A stretch of 64,000 bases of DNA. Source: DASRLE01 sp963825315 (GTDB lineage: Bacteria; Verrucomicrobiota; Verrucomicrobiia; Limisphaerales; Palsa-1400). The notes under the pieces are model-generated. The model worked only from the letters and a program-made list of their open reading frames with translations, made no database searches and was not told where the DNA came from. Below, one piece after another: positions 51,751-60,179 of this stretch. Location: positions 372,001 through 436,000 of the forward strand of contig CAWGST010000001.1 of NCBI GenBank assembly GCA_963825315.1, given 5' to 3'. The translations under genes and the position numbers were made by a program. Position 1 is the first letter of the stretch, and each line of letters begins with the position of its first letter.

Positions 51751-52083
51751 TTTCGCGGCATGGAGCGGTTATATGCCGAACGCCGGCGGCCAGCCGGAAA
51801 CACTGCATTCTCCCGGCGTTGTGCGTGGCCGCGTCCGACCCAGGCTCTCAAGCCACGGCGCAATGAGACAAGCGCCGGCCTTCCCGGCGAATTCGGGACA
51901 AACTTCCTCCTTTTGCCTCCAAATACCGGGCAAAAACTTCCCCGCCGCCGAACTTTCCCTGCCGCCGCATAAAATATTGACCTGCCGAAGCCCTTGTACA
52001 TAAATGGCTTCCATCGCTTGCGCTGTCTTTCGCCCAAGGATGGCAACACTCCTGCTGAACACAGTCTTGGACTATAAAACGAT

Positions 52084-52164
52084 ATGAAATCATTACTGCT
52101 CATCGGCGGATTTATTGGGTTCGTATGCGGTATTGTTTTCAGTTTCATCCGGAAAGAGTCATGA
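52084..52164 (+). CDS. Membrane micropeptide (26 residues) coupled to the sigma factor
   Basis: ATG at 52084 opens a frame reading MKSLLLIGGFIGFVCGIVFS, then FIRKES and stop. It is one perfect transmembrane helix with a positive C-terminal end. The TGA at 52162-52164 overlaps the ATG of the sigma factor (ATGA at 52161), the usual mark of translational coupling. It could act as a coupled leader peptide or a small membrane regulator. I know of no family. The hydrophobic pattern and exact overlap are the evidence. Confidence 0.5.
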   Translation: MKSLLLIGGFIGFVCGIVFSFIRKES

Positions 52165-52994
52165 CCAACACACTTTGTGCTCCGCCCCCGGCTCCTCTGA
52201 CAGCGGAGCAACGCCGCTCCAACCAGCGCAAACTTTGGCGCCGCTATTCCCATTCCCGCCCCGGCGGCCGGATGGAGAATAGTCTGGTGGAGGAGTATAT
52301 CCCTTTGGTCAAGACTGTGGTTGGACGCCTGGCCATGACATTGCCCTCCCACGTCAACGCGGATGATCTCTACAGCGCCGGCATGGTCGGCCTGCTTAAC
52401 GCCATGCGCCGCTTCAAACCGGATAGCGGCACTTCCTTTGAAACCTATGCCCGGGTGCGCATTCGCGGCGCCATCTTCGATGAATTGCGCCGCCTCGATT
52501 GGGTCCCGCGCTCGGTGCATGAGAAAGCCAAAAAGATCGAGAAAACGATGCAGGAATTGACCCAGCGCACCGGCGCCATCCCAAGCGATGTCGAGATGGC
52601 CAAGGCCCTCGGCATTTCCGTGGGCGACTACGAGGACCTGCTGGAAGAAATCCGCCCCACCACCTACGTCTGCCTGGACGCCATGCATGGGGCCAATAAT
52701 GAACACGGAGGACGGGCGTATGAAATCATTGCCGACGAATCGCAGGCCAACCCTCAAGAACAGACGGCCACTCACGAATTGGCGCAATTGATCGAGAAAC
52801 GCCTGAAACAATTGCCGGAAATGCAACGCAAGGTGCTGGGGCTTTATTATTTCGAAGATTTGCGCTTGCGCGAAATTGCCGAAGCCTTCGGCGTGACCGA
52901 ATCGCGCATCTGCCAGATTCATGCCCAGGCCATCCTGGCCATCAAGTCGCTCTTGAAAAGGGAAGACCCGGAGGTCTTTAACTGCGCCTCCTGA
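52161..52994 (+). CDS. fliA: RNA polymerase sigma factor, FliA/WhiG family
   Basis: This 277-residue sigma-70 group 3 protein has region 2 (EYIPLVKTVVGRLAMTLPSH, then LYSAGMVGLLNAMRRF and FETYARVRIRGAIFDELRRL), region 3 (RRLDWVPRSVHEKAKKIEKT, TGAIPSDVEMAKALGISVGD) and region 4 (LPEMQRKVLGLYYFEDLRLR, VTESRICQIHAQAI). This is the FliA/WhiG pattern, controlling flagellar or developmental genes. No flagellar gene is in the window. The start at 52161 is chosen because GGAAAGAG lies just upstream and it overlaps the micropeptide stop; the upstream in-frame start is not sigma-like. Confidence 0.93.
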   Translation: MTNTLCAPPPAPLTAEQRRSNQRKLWRRYSHSRPGGRMENSLVEEYIPLVKTVVGRLAMTLPSHVNADDLYSAGMVGLLNAMRRFKPDSGTSFETYARVRIRGAIFDELRRLDWVPRSVHEKAKKIEKTMQELTQRTGAIPSDVEMAKALGISVGDYEDLLEEIRPTTYVCLDAMHGANNEHGGRAYEIIADESQANPQEQTATHELAQLIEKRLKQLPEMQRKVLGLYYFEDLRLREIAEAFGVTESRICQIHAQAILAIKSLLKREDPEVFNCAS

Positions 52995-53001
52995 CCTTGA
53001 T

Positions 53002-53769
53002 TTATTTGCTGATTCCCCGCTCGCTCAGGCGGACAAACTCGACCAGATGGCGCAGTTCCGGCAGGGGCGGCAGTTCGGCTTCAATTCGGGCCAGGGCGTT
53101 GGCAGTGGTCAGCCCATCGCGAAATAGAATCTTGTAGGCTTGCCGAAGCGCCGCTTGCGCTTCTTCCGGCACCCCGTTGCGCTCAAGCCCGACCTTGTTG
53201 GTCGTCCGCACCTGGGCCGGATTGCCATCGGCCAGCATGTAAGGCGGGACGTCTTGGGTGACCTTCGAGCACCCTCCGATGAAGGCCATTCTGCCAACGC
53301 GGCAAAATTGATGGACGGCCGCCAATCCGCCGATAATCGCCTGGTCCTCCACCGTGATATGCCCGCCCAGCGTCGCCACGTTGGACATGATAATGTGATC
53401 CCCCAGCGTGACGTTGTGCGCAATATGGCTGTAGGCCAGGATATGATTGTGCGAACCGACGGTCGTGACTTCGCCGTCGCCGGTCGCGCTGTGAATCGTC
53501 ACGTATTCCCGAAACGTGTTATGACTGCCAATCTGGGTGCGCGTGAGGCCGCCTTTCCATTTCAAATCCTGTGTTTTCAGGCCGATGCTGGCGAAGGGAA
53601 AAATTTCATTCTCCTCGCCCAGCGTGGTATGGCCGTCAATCACCACATGGGAATGCAGCCGGCAACGCCCGCCCAGCGTCACATGCCCGCCAATGACGCA
53701 GTAAGGCCCGATGACGCAGCCCGCGCCGAGGCGCGCGTTGGGGTGAATGACCGCCGTGGGCGCGATCAT
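53002..53769 (-). CDS. lpxA: UDP-N-acetylglucosamine O-acyltransferase
   Basis: This 255-residue left-handed beta-helix enzyme catalyses the first step of lipid A synthesis. Hexapeptide repeats run from residue 5 (TAVIHPNARLGAGCVIGPYC) to about 190. The catalytic histidine lies in ILAYSHIAHNVTLGD, and the family C-terminal helical domain follows (GLERNGVPEEAQAALRQAYK). It is downstream of lpxC-fabZ on the same strand, 54 bases apart, and converges with the sigma factor gene 7 bases away. Confidence 0.95.
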   Translation of the reverse strand: MIAPTAVIHPNARLGAGCVIGPYCVIGGHVTLGGRCRLHSHVVIDGHTTLGEENEIFPFASIGLKTQDLKWKGGLTRTQIGSHNTFREYVTIHSATGDGEVTTVGSHNHILAYSHIAHNVTLGDHIIMSNVATLGGHITVEDQAIIGGLAAVHQFCRVGRMAFIGGCSKVTQDVPPYMLADGNPAQVRTTNKVGLERNGVPEEAQAALRQAYKILFRDGLTTANALARIEAELPPLPELRHLVEFVRLSERGISK

Positions 53770-53823
53770 GCCGGGACGCCCTCCGACCCGTCCTTTTGGA
53801 TGAAATGGGTTGAGTTCACTGCA

Positions 53824-55167
53824 TTATCTGTCAAATAAAATAAAGGTCACTTCCGCCTCGCTGACCGTTTCGCCGTTGACCGAGCAGGTCCCTTTGGCCT
53901 TGCCGATCTTGCCGCGCGACTTGATCAATTCCACCGAGATGACCAGCGTGTCCCCGGGCCGCACCGGCTTGCGCCAGCGCACGCTGTCGGCGGACATGAA
54001 ATAAGCCAGTTTGCCAAAATTCTCCGCCTTCCGCAGCATCATGATTCCGGCCACTTGCGCGATGGCTTCCAATTGCAGGACCCCGGGCATGATGGGGTGA
54101 TTGGGGAAATGCCCCTGGAAATAAGGCTCGTTGGAAGTGATGTTTTTGAGGCCGACAATTCTGTTGCCCTCGATCCTGGTAATTCTGTCCACCATCAAAA
54201 ACGGATAGCGATGCGGCAAAATCTTCATCAAGCGCAGCGTGTCCAATTGGTCGCCATCGCGCACTTCGACCTCTTCGCCCTCCGGTTTGGGAGCGGCCTG
54301 GGGCGGGGGGGCGAAACTTTGGGCCGCCTCCAACGGCTTGCGCATTTGCAGGCTGATTTGCCGCGTCAATTCGCAATTGGCGCTGTGCCCCGGTTTGACC
54401 GCGACGATGTGGCCGGCGACCGGCCCGCCCGCCAGCGAAAGATCCCCGATAATATCCAGGATCTTGTGCCGCACAAATTCATTGGGATAACGCAAAGGCT
54501 CGGTCGTCAAAATGGCGTCATCACGAATGACCACGGCATTCTGCAAACTGCCGCCCTTGATCAACCCGTTCTTGATCAGGAACTCGATTTCCTCGAAAAA
54601 GCAAAACGTCCGGGCGTGAGCCAGGTCCCGTTCCCAAGTTTCGGGCGTCACCGTCACGCTGTAGAACTGGGTAAAGCGCCCTTTGGAATCCGCGCTGGTG
54701 CAAGTGATCTTCAAGCTCTCATGCGGGAAAACCGAAATGGTCGTCTCCCCGCTCTCGAACGATATGGGCGTCTGGATGCGAAAAACCTCCCGCGGCTCGT
54801 CCTGCGCGACGACCCCGGCCGCCTGGATCATTTTGACATATTCCCGCGCGCTGCCATCGGCGATGGGCGGCTCATTGGAGTCCAGCTCGATGATGGCATT
54901 ATCAACGCCGCGCCCGGCAAACGCGGCCAGGACGTGTTCCACCGTATGGATTTTGGCGTTGCCCTTGGAAAGGGAAGTCGAACGATTGGTGGTGGAGACA
55001 TAATCAATCCGCGCCTCGATTTCGGGTTTCCCCTCCAAATCAATCCGGCGAAAGCGAATGCCGGAATTGGGCGGCGCGGGCAGAAAGGTCATTTTGACGC
55101 TATTGCCGCTATGGAGGCCGATACCGGAGAAGCCCGCCGATTGCCGCAATGTCTGTTGGTATAACAC
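53824..55167 (-). CDS. lpxC/fabZ: Bifunctional LpxC deacetylase / FabZ dehydratase
   Basis: This 447-residue fusion starts with LpxC, the zinc UDP-acyl-GlcNAc deacetylase committing to lipid A. LpxC markers are GIGLHSG, the zinc-histidine region HTVEHVLAAFAGRG, HKILDIIGDLSLAG, and PGHSANCEL with the catalytic histidine. FabZ, a hydroxyacyl-ACP dehydratase, follows with ILPHRYPFLMVDRI and NEPYFQGHFPNHPIMPGVLQ. The order matches LpxC-FabZ fusions of Bacteroidetes and PVC bacteria. The GTG at 55167 (VLYQQTLRQSAGF) is the likely start; the N-terminal 12 codons before it are not family-like. Confidence 0.95.
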   Translation of the reverse strand: MLYQQTLRQSAGFSGIGLHSGNSVKMTFLPAPPNSGIRFRRIDLEGKPEIEARIDYVSTTNRSTSLSKGNAKIHTVEHVLAAFAGRGVDNAIIELDSNEPPIADGSAREYVKMIQAAGVVAQDEPREVFRIQTPISFESGETTISVFPHESLKITCTSADSKGRFTQFYSVTVTPETWERDLAHARTFCFFEEIEFLIKNGLIKGGSLQNAVVIRDDAILTTEPLRYPNEFVRHKILDIIGDLSLAGGPVAGHIVAVKPGHSANCELTRQISLQMRKPLEAAQSFAPPPQAAPKPEGEEVEVRDGDQLDTLRLMKILPHRYPFLMVDRITRIEGNRIVGLKNITSNEPYFQGHFPNHPIMPGVLQLEAIAQVAGIMMLRKAENFGKLAYFMSADSVRWRKPVRPGDTLVISVELIKSRGKIGKAKGTCSVNGETVSEAEVTFILFDR

Positions 55168-56278
55168 GGCGCAAGTTAAAACCCATCCGGTCGCGTTTGG
55201 CAATTCTTTACATCCTCAGCGGCCACGCATTTGAACATCAAATCGGTTTGACCCGGTTTGACTGAGCTTGACCCGCCCGAAAGCCGTTTATGTTGTAAGT
55301 GGTTCATTGTAAAGTATTTGCACATAAATTTGCGGTGGGGCGGGACTCTGTCGAGCCGTAACCTCGGTTTGACCCGCCTCTGCCGCATCCCCCTTCGCCG
55401 AAGCGGCTACGGACAAGACGGCTACGGCGCGGCAAGCCTGTCTTGATTTGACCACAGCCTTGAGTTGCACCGGCAACCAGGTCGATTTTTCTGATAGGGC
55501 CCATACGTACGGATTTATTTTTTTGGCCGAACTGGGCCGGCCAACCATGTCCGCCTTGTTCCAAGTCGCTGCGACTGGCTGCGATTGACTGCGACGCGGT
55601 GCAACCCGCCTTTGCCCCGAAAGCTTTCGGGGCCATGTCGCGGCAAGCCTAATTTGATTGAGTACGGCTGCCTGGAGGAAAGGCCACAGATTCGCACAGG
55701 TTTACACAGATCGAATTCATAATTCTTACTTGGGGCAGAATTCATTGACCCCCTCCCCCCATATACCCACCCGTAAAAAATTATGTATAATCCGTAAGAT
55801 GCCCGTCTGTACTTTCGGTCGGAACAGATTGGGCGGCAACAGGTTGCAATTGGGAAATGGGCCAAAACAGATTTTACAGTTCTTACGGTTCTTTCGGTTT
55901 TCTTTTCCGCCTTCGCCGCATTCCCCTTCACCGCAGCGGTTAAGGAGGGCGAGGCGGACCGACGGCCAAAATGAGCTTGCCTTGAATTGACCGGGGGCTT
56001 CTTTTCAATAACTTTAGCATTCAGCATTTAGACTTTAGCCTTTCCATGCACATGGCTTCATTTAGCCAATCATCAGACTATATCATAGCATACATATTCA
56101 TCACATCAACATTTATTTTAAATTATTTTTGTAATCGGCATTCTCCGCGTGGAACAGCCGGTGCGCGATGGCGCGCCCGCCCTGAGTTTAAATTCAAAGC
56201 TTGATTTTGGGTGCTGGCGGCGACATCCTTCCTGGCAAGACCGGTCAGAAATCGTTCCGGTTTTTATTCACTCGGCAA
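55168..56278. other. Long intergenic region (about 1.1 kb)
   Basis: No credible gene is seen. Repeated short words occur (GGTTTGACC, CTGCGA/TGCGACT near 55563-55590, and GCGGCAAGCCT at 55428 and 55640), with AT-rich stretches at 56035-56130. Open frames here translate to low-quality basic peptides. It separates the lpx operon from an exported glycosidase-like gene and may hold both promoters. Confidence 0.45.
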
Positions 56279-57844
56279 ATGAAATGTGAGCCTCTTGAGG
56301 CAGTCGTGTTGGGAATCATCTGTTGCATCTCTCTAACCGGAGTCGCGGCCCAGCCGACCACCACGCCGCAGAGTGCAAGCGGTGGCCGGAACTTCTGTTG
56401 CGTGGATGCGACCAAACTCAATTTTCCCACCAAGCTGATGCTGGAAAGCTTGCAGGCGCTCGCGAATTCAAACACCCCGGTCCTTTTCGTCATCCAACGT
56501 CCGCAGGACGTGTCCTGGCGACAGGCGATGGAGAAATTATTCGGTCAAACTTCGGAAATGATTTCAGCGGACGAGGCGCTGGCGCGTTTCGGGGCGAATG
56601 CTCCTCAAGTCATTTGGAATTGGGAATATCCCTGGAGCCGGAGCATCGCCACGACGCTGGCCGGGATGAACCGGGCTCTCCTGACAGACCACAAACTGGA
56701 GGGTCATGAAGTGGCGTACGATTTCCACAACAACCAATTGACAAACAAAGTCCAAGCTTACCGCTGGGCACTGACGGAAGCTTTGCCACAATGCGATGGC
56801 CACCAGCTCGTTTACCTCGACGAAGGTCTCTCCTGGTTACGCGACTATGCCATGCAACAAAAACTTTTCGTCTTCAATCTCGATCCGCTCAACGATCCAC
56901 AGGATGGCCGCCTTCTTGACGAAATCCTGTCACACTATCCCGCACAGACGCGAGTGTTCGGCTGGGCCACCGGTGCCTATGCCAGGAAGGACAAGAAGCA
57001 AAATGGGGTGACGGTCGAGAATGCGCTCGTCAACCGTCTTTCAAAACGGGGAATGATGCTCGTGCCGGCTGATTATGCCGGAAATCTTTCATTTTATATA
57101 CAGGCCCGGCCTCATGTCACAAAGTTCGAGCAACATCGGCTTCAGCGGAACCTGAGTCTTCAGCCCGGCAAGCGGTACGTCCTTCTGGTTGTCTCCGATG
57201 GGGACAATTTGCAGTACAATCTCGGAGCCATGCGCACCTGCTGGGAAGATTACCAAACCCTGCACATTCCGTTTGCCTGGACGATTTCGCCGCAACTGGT
57301 CGATATAGCCCCGGCCGTTCTACAATTTTACTATGAGGAAACCGCAACGCGCGGCGGATGGAGCGAGTTCGTCGCGGGGCCAAGCGGCTATGGGTACGTG
57401 AATCCCGGAAGTCTGAGCAGTGTGCAGCTCCTGGAATTCGTCCGGCAGACACGTCGGGCGTGTGAGCGAGCTGACATACGGTCGGTTGCGATTCTGGATA
57501 ACGGATCGCGTCCCGCTCCGCAGGTTTTCGGCTTCATTCAAGCCTACGCTGCGGCGAAGTTTGATGCCCTCTGGCTAATGGCCATGCCCACTTTCATCGG
57601 CGTTAGCGGCTCAACGGCATTTGCCAACGAAAATTACCGATTGAGGGGTGACAATTCAAAAGCGTTGATTGCGGCGATTGCCAATATGAAAGACGACCAG
57701 CCGTTCGCGGTGATCTACCTTCCCGCAGGTGCCGAGATGGATTATCTGCGCGGGTTCGTGAACGACCTTAAGACAACATCCATTATAGTGTCGCCATCAG
57801 AAATGGCCAGTCTCATCCGGCAATGGAAAAGGAACGCACGATGA
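56279..57844 (+). CDS. GxGYxYP-family exported protein (putative glycoside hydrolase-like)
   Basis: The ATG at 56279 (MKCEPLEAVVLGIICCISLT) opens a signal peptide ending near GVAAQ, so the 521-residue protein is probably exported. The WSEFVAGPSGYGYVNPG segment is the motif that names the GxGYxYP family, and YVLLVVSDGDNLQYNL contains conserved acidic residues. The family is assigned to putative glycoside hydrolases and is common in Verrucomicrobia and Planctomycetes; no activity is established. An upstream in-frame start at 56201 would lack a signal. It stands alone. Confidence 0.8.
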   Translation: MKCEPLEAVVLGIICCISLTGVAAQPTTTPQSASGGRNFCCVDATKLNFPTKLMLESLQALANSNTPVLFVIQRPQDVSWRQAMEKLFGQTSEMISADEALARFGANAPQVIWNWEYPWSRSIATTLAGMNRALLTDHKLEGHEVAYDFHNNQLTNKVQAYRWALTEALPQCDGHQLVYLDEGLSWLRDYAMQQKLFVFNLDPLNDPQDGRLLDEILSHYPAQTRVFGWATGAYARKDKKQNGVTVENALVNRLSKRGMMLVPADYAGNLSFYIQARPHVTKFEQHRLQRNLSLQPGKRYVLLVVSDGDNLQYNLGAMRTCWEDYQTLHIPFAWTISPQLVDIAPAVLQFYYEETATRGGWSEFVAGPSGYGYVNPGSLSSVQLLEFVRQTRRACERADIRSVAILDNGSRPAPQVFGFIQAYAAAKFDALWLMAMPTFIGVSGSTAFANENYRLRGDNSKALIAAIANMKDDQPFAVIYLPAGAEMDYLRGFVNDLKTTSIIVSPSEMASLIRQWKRNAR

Positions 57845-58079
57845 TTCTGAGTGTCAAGGCATCCTGTCAGTTGTAATCAGCGTCTATGACTCTCTCAAGC
57901 AAATGGAGAATGTCTGGTTCGCGCCCAAACATTTTTTGGCGTGTGTCGGGAAAAACTCGAAACGATCCCATACCCAGAACAATGTGAATGCAAAAGTCGG
58001 ATTTGACAAGAAAGATGCGATTACCGCAAAAGCAGTTCTCCGCTTTTTTCCGCCATCCCAACGGGATGAAATCAATCAG
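57845..58079. other. Intergenic, REP approach region
   Basis: Nothing coding is seen. The palindrome ATCCC AAC GGGAT lies at 58055-58067, the first of the REP-like hairpins around the RAYT remnant. Confidence 0.4.
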
Positions 58080-58148
58080 CCCAGGGTTGCGAGGAACGAG
58101 CTACCCTGGGTCAACCAACCGCAGATTCGACCAACCCTGAAAGGGTTG
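58080..58148. repeat. REP-like palindromes, left cluster
   Basis: A 31-base hairpin element lies at 58080-58110 (CCCAGGGT ... ACCCTGGG), and CAACCC TGA AAGGGTTG lies at 58132-58148. Reverse-complement copies of both occur at 58453-58483 (exact over 31 bases) and 58415-58431. The two clusters are therefore inverted around the transposase remnant. Confidence 0.75.
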
Positions 58149-58382
58149 CATCAATGTTTTTTTGACCATTGCCGCCGCCTCGCACGTTCGGGACAACGCG
58201 CACAGCAGGTGAACGTGGTCTGCAACGCCACCCACGATAATTGGCTGGCAATCGAGGTTGGTCAGAATTCCGCCAAGATAACGGTGCAATTCGCCGCGCA
58301 GAATCTTGTCGCGCAGAAATGGGCGGCGGTCTTTGGTTGAGAAAACGGTGTGAACCAAAATCTTTGCGAGCGATTGAGACAT
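58101..58382 (-). pseudogene. REP-associated tyrosine transposase (RAYT, Y1) remnant
   Basis: The first 75 residues (AKILVHTVFSTKDRRPFLRD, then NLDCQPIIVGGVADHVHLLC) match the IS200/RAYT Y1 transposase, including the HVH metal-binding motif. The catalytic tyrosine and the C-terminus are missing: after MVKK the frame runs into the REP palindromes and stops at 93 residues (about 150 is normal). RAYTs mobilise REP hairpins, and this one is embedded between inverted REP pairs, so it was probably the local source. Confidence 0.75.
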
Positions 58383-58414
58383 GGTTTGAGGATGGACGAA
58401 GAGGGACGTTGATT

Positions 58415-58650
58415 CAACCCTTTCAGGGTTGGACTTCTTTGTGTGAAGGTTTCCCAGGGTAGCTCGTTCCTCGCAACCCTGGGCTGAAAGATAACAATCC
58501 CTTCGGGATACAGAATATGCCGCCCCGACGGGGCTTGTTCATGGTTTGGACGGATAAACTACAAATATGCCGCGCCTACGGCGCTCCACGGTTTCCTGGG
58601 GGGAATTTTGGCGGGACGCCAAAATGGACCGGCGGGACGCCGGTTCCACC
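58415..58650. repeat. REP-like palindromes, right cluster, plus further palindrome types
   Basis: This holds the inverted copies of the left cluster (58415-58431 and 58453-58483), then ATCCCTTCGGGAT (58497-58509), GCCCCGACGGGGC (58522-58534), GCGCCTACGGCGC (58572-58584), and TTTTGGCGGGACGCCAAAA and ACCGGCGGGACGCCGGT near 58607-58648. Nearly all have a short ACGG- or GGGA-type loop. There is no gene until 58799. Confidence 0.65.
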
Positions 58651-58798
58651 CGGTTCGACACGTCACTTATAGTCTGCATCATTTATGTGAGTTGATCAAT
58701 TGACAGCCATTGATCGAGATGTAAGGTAGAGGCGGCTTTCTTCCAATATCTTATGAGTTCTGACGGGTATGGAACGGGTCGGCAATGCAGTGGAAAGC

Positions 58799-60022
58799 AT
58801 GAAGATTCTAATTGTTGACGATATGCCGGACAATCGCCGGCTGTGGCGGGCGATGCTGGAAGGGGAGAACTTCGAGATGGTCGAGGCTTCGGACGGCGCG
58901 CAGGCCCTGGCCGTCCTGGAACGGGAGGACGTAGATGCGATCATATCGGACATTCTCATGCCGCGCATGGACGGCTACCGGTTGTGCCAGGAGGTGCGCA
59001 AGAGCGAGCGGTGGCGGGAGATGCCCTTTATCTTCTGCACGGCCACTTATACTTCGCCGGGGGACGAGAAGCTTTGCCATGACTTGGGCGGGGACAAGTA
59101 TTTGCGGAAGCCGGTCGCGAAGGAGACGCTGTTGGCCGCCTTGAGCGAGGTCACGGATGCCGCCAGAAGACGCCCGCGCGATCACGCTGGATTGCCGTCC
59201 GAGTCCGACGTCATGAAGGAATACAGCGAGCGGCTGGTGTGCAAGCTGGAAAAGAAAAACCAGGAACTGGAAGAGGCCAGAACGGAACTGCAGCAGGCCA
59301 ATCAGGAGTTGGAGTCGCGCGTGCAACAGCGCACGGCGGAACTCAACGCGGCCAACCAGGAATTGGAGTCCTTCTCTTATTCGGTGTCGCACGACTTGCG
59401 CGCGCCGCTCCGGCATATCAGCGGTTACATCGATATCCTGCTGCGGGATTGCGGCGGGCAGTTGAATGAAACCAACTTGAAGCATCTCCAGACCGTGCGC
59501 GCCGCGGCCCGGACGATGGGCGAATTGATTGACGCGTTGCTGGAGCTGTCCAGGGTGACACGCGCTGAAATTCACCGCCGCCCCGTGGACCTTAGCGCGC
59601 TGGCCGCCGAAGTATTCTCTGAATTGCAACAAAACGACCCCAACCGGGTGGTGAAGCTGGAAATCACCCCGGGCCTGATCGCCAACGGCGACGAGGGGTT
59701 GCTTCGCATCGTCCTGGTCAACTTGCTCGGCAACGCCTGGAAGTATTCCCGGAAGCGGCCCGAGGCCCGGATTGAGTTTGGCAAAATCGCCGGCGGGGCG
59801 GCGGACACCTATTACGTGCGCGATAACGGGGCCGGTTTTGACATGGCTTATGTGGGCAAGCTCTTCGGCGCATTTCAACGCCTGCATGGCAACCATGAAT
59901 TCGAAGGCATTGGCCTCGGATTGGCGACGGTGCAGCGCATCATCCAGCGGCACAACGGGAAAATCCGGGCCGAGAGCGTCGAACATCAAGGGGCAACATT
60001 CTATTTCACGTTGGGTGAATAA
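58799..60022 (+). CDS. Response-regulator/histidine-kinase hybrid (REC-HisKA-HATPase)
   Basis: This 407-residue protein starts with a receiver (MKILIVDDMPDNRRLWRAML, aspartate in IISDILMPRMDG, lysine in YLRKPVAKE). A long coiled coil follows (about 150-195, LEKKNQELEEARTELQQANQ), then a phytochrome-like HisKA (SYSVSHDLRAPLRHISGYID) and HATPase (VLVNLLGNAWKYSRKRPEAR, VRDNGAGFDM, GIGLGLATVQRIIQRH). There are no membrane segments. The REC domain probably controls the kinase, and the output partner is not in the window. The start at 58799 gives the standard REC N-terminus; an ATG at 58769 adds 10 residues. Confidence 0.92.
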   Translation: MKILIVDDMPDNRRLWRAMLEGENFEMVEASDGAQALAVLEREDVDAIISDILMPRMDGYRLCQEVRKSERWREMPFIFCTATYTSPGDEKLCHDLGGDKYLRKPVAKETLLAALSEVTDAARRRPRDHAGLPSESDVMKEYSERLVCKLEKKNQELEEARTELQQANQELESRVQQRTAELNAANQELESFSYSVSHDLRAPLRHISGYIDILLRDCGGQLNETNLKHLQTVRAAARTMGELIDALLELSRVTRAEIHRRPVDLSALAAEVFSELQQNDPNRVVKLEITPGLIANGDEGLLRIVLVNLLGNAWKYSRKRPEARIEFGKIAGGAADTYYVRDNGAGFDMAYVGKLFGAFQRLHGNHEFEGIGLGLATVQRIIQRHNGKIRAESVEHQGATFYFTLGE

Positions 60023-60179
60023 TCTCCGCATTTCCGATTGACCATCCTGCGCCCGATTTCTAAGCTGTGCCATTGCTGGCAAATCATTAACCGCTTTATT
60101 TAAGCCGGATCCGCCGATTCCTGTCACAATCAGCGACCCGGCGGAAATCCGCGCCCAATTCCGCTTTTGGCAGCGCCGC

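Larger units (their letters stand above)
51416..52083. other. Intergenic region between glnB and the sigma factor, with a structured RNA
   Basis: About 670 bases lie between divergent genes. 51532-51750 holds a promoter-like TTGACA, a folded RNA candidate and a strong intrinsic terminator (separate entries). 51751-52083 contains mixed GC-rich DNA with no visible gene; promoter elements for the sigma operon are probably near 52040-52080. Confidence 0.5.

Noticed and set aside
51678..52922. 414-residue minus-strand frame opposite the sigma factor
   Set aside because: The sigma regions on the plus strand are unmistakable. The frame also runs across the intrinsic terminator.
55515..56027. Minus-strand frame of 170 residues in the gap after lpxC-fabZ
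   Set aside because: It is low-quality basic sequence crossing simple repeats, with no start context.
58080..58483. Spaced palindromes considered as a CRISPR array
   Set aside because: The copies are inverted rather than direct, few in number and flank a transposase remnant. They are REP elements, not CRISPR repeats.
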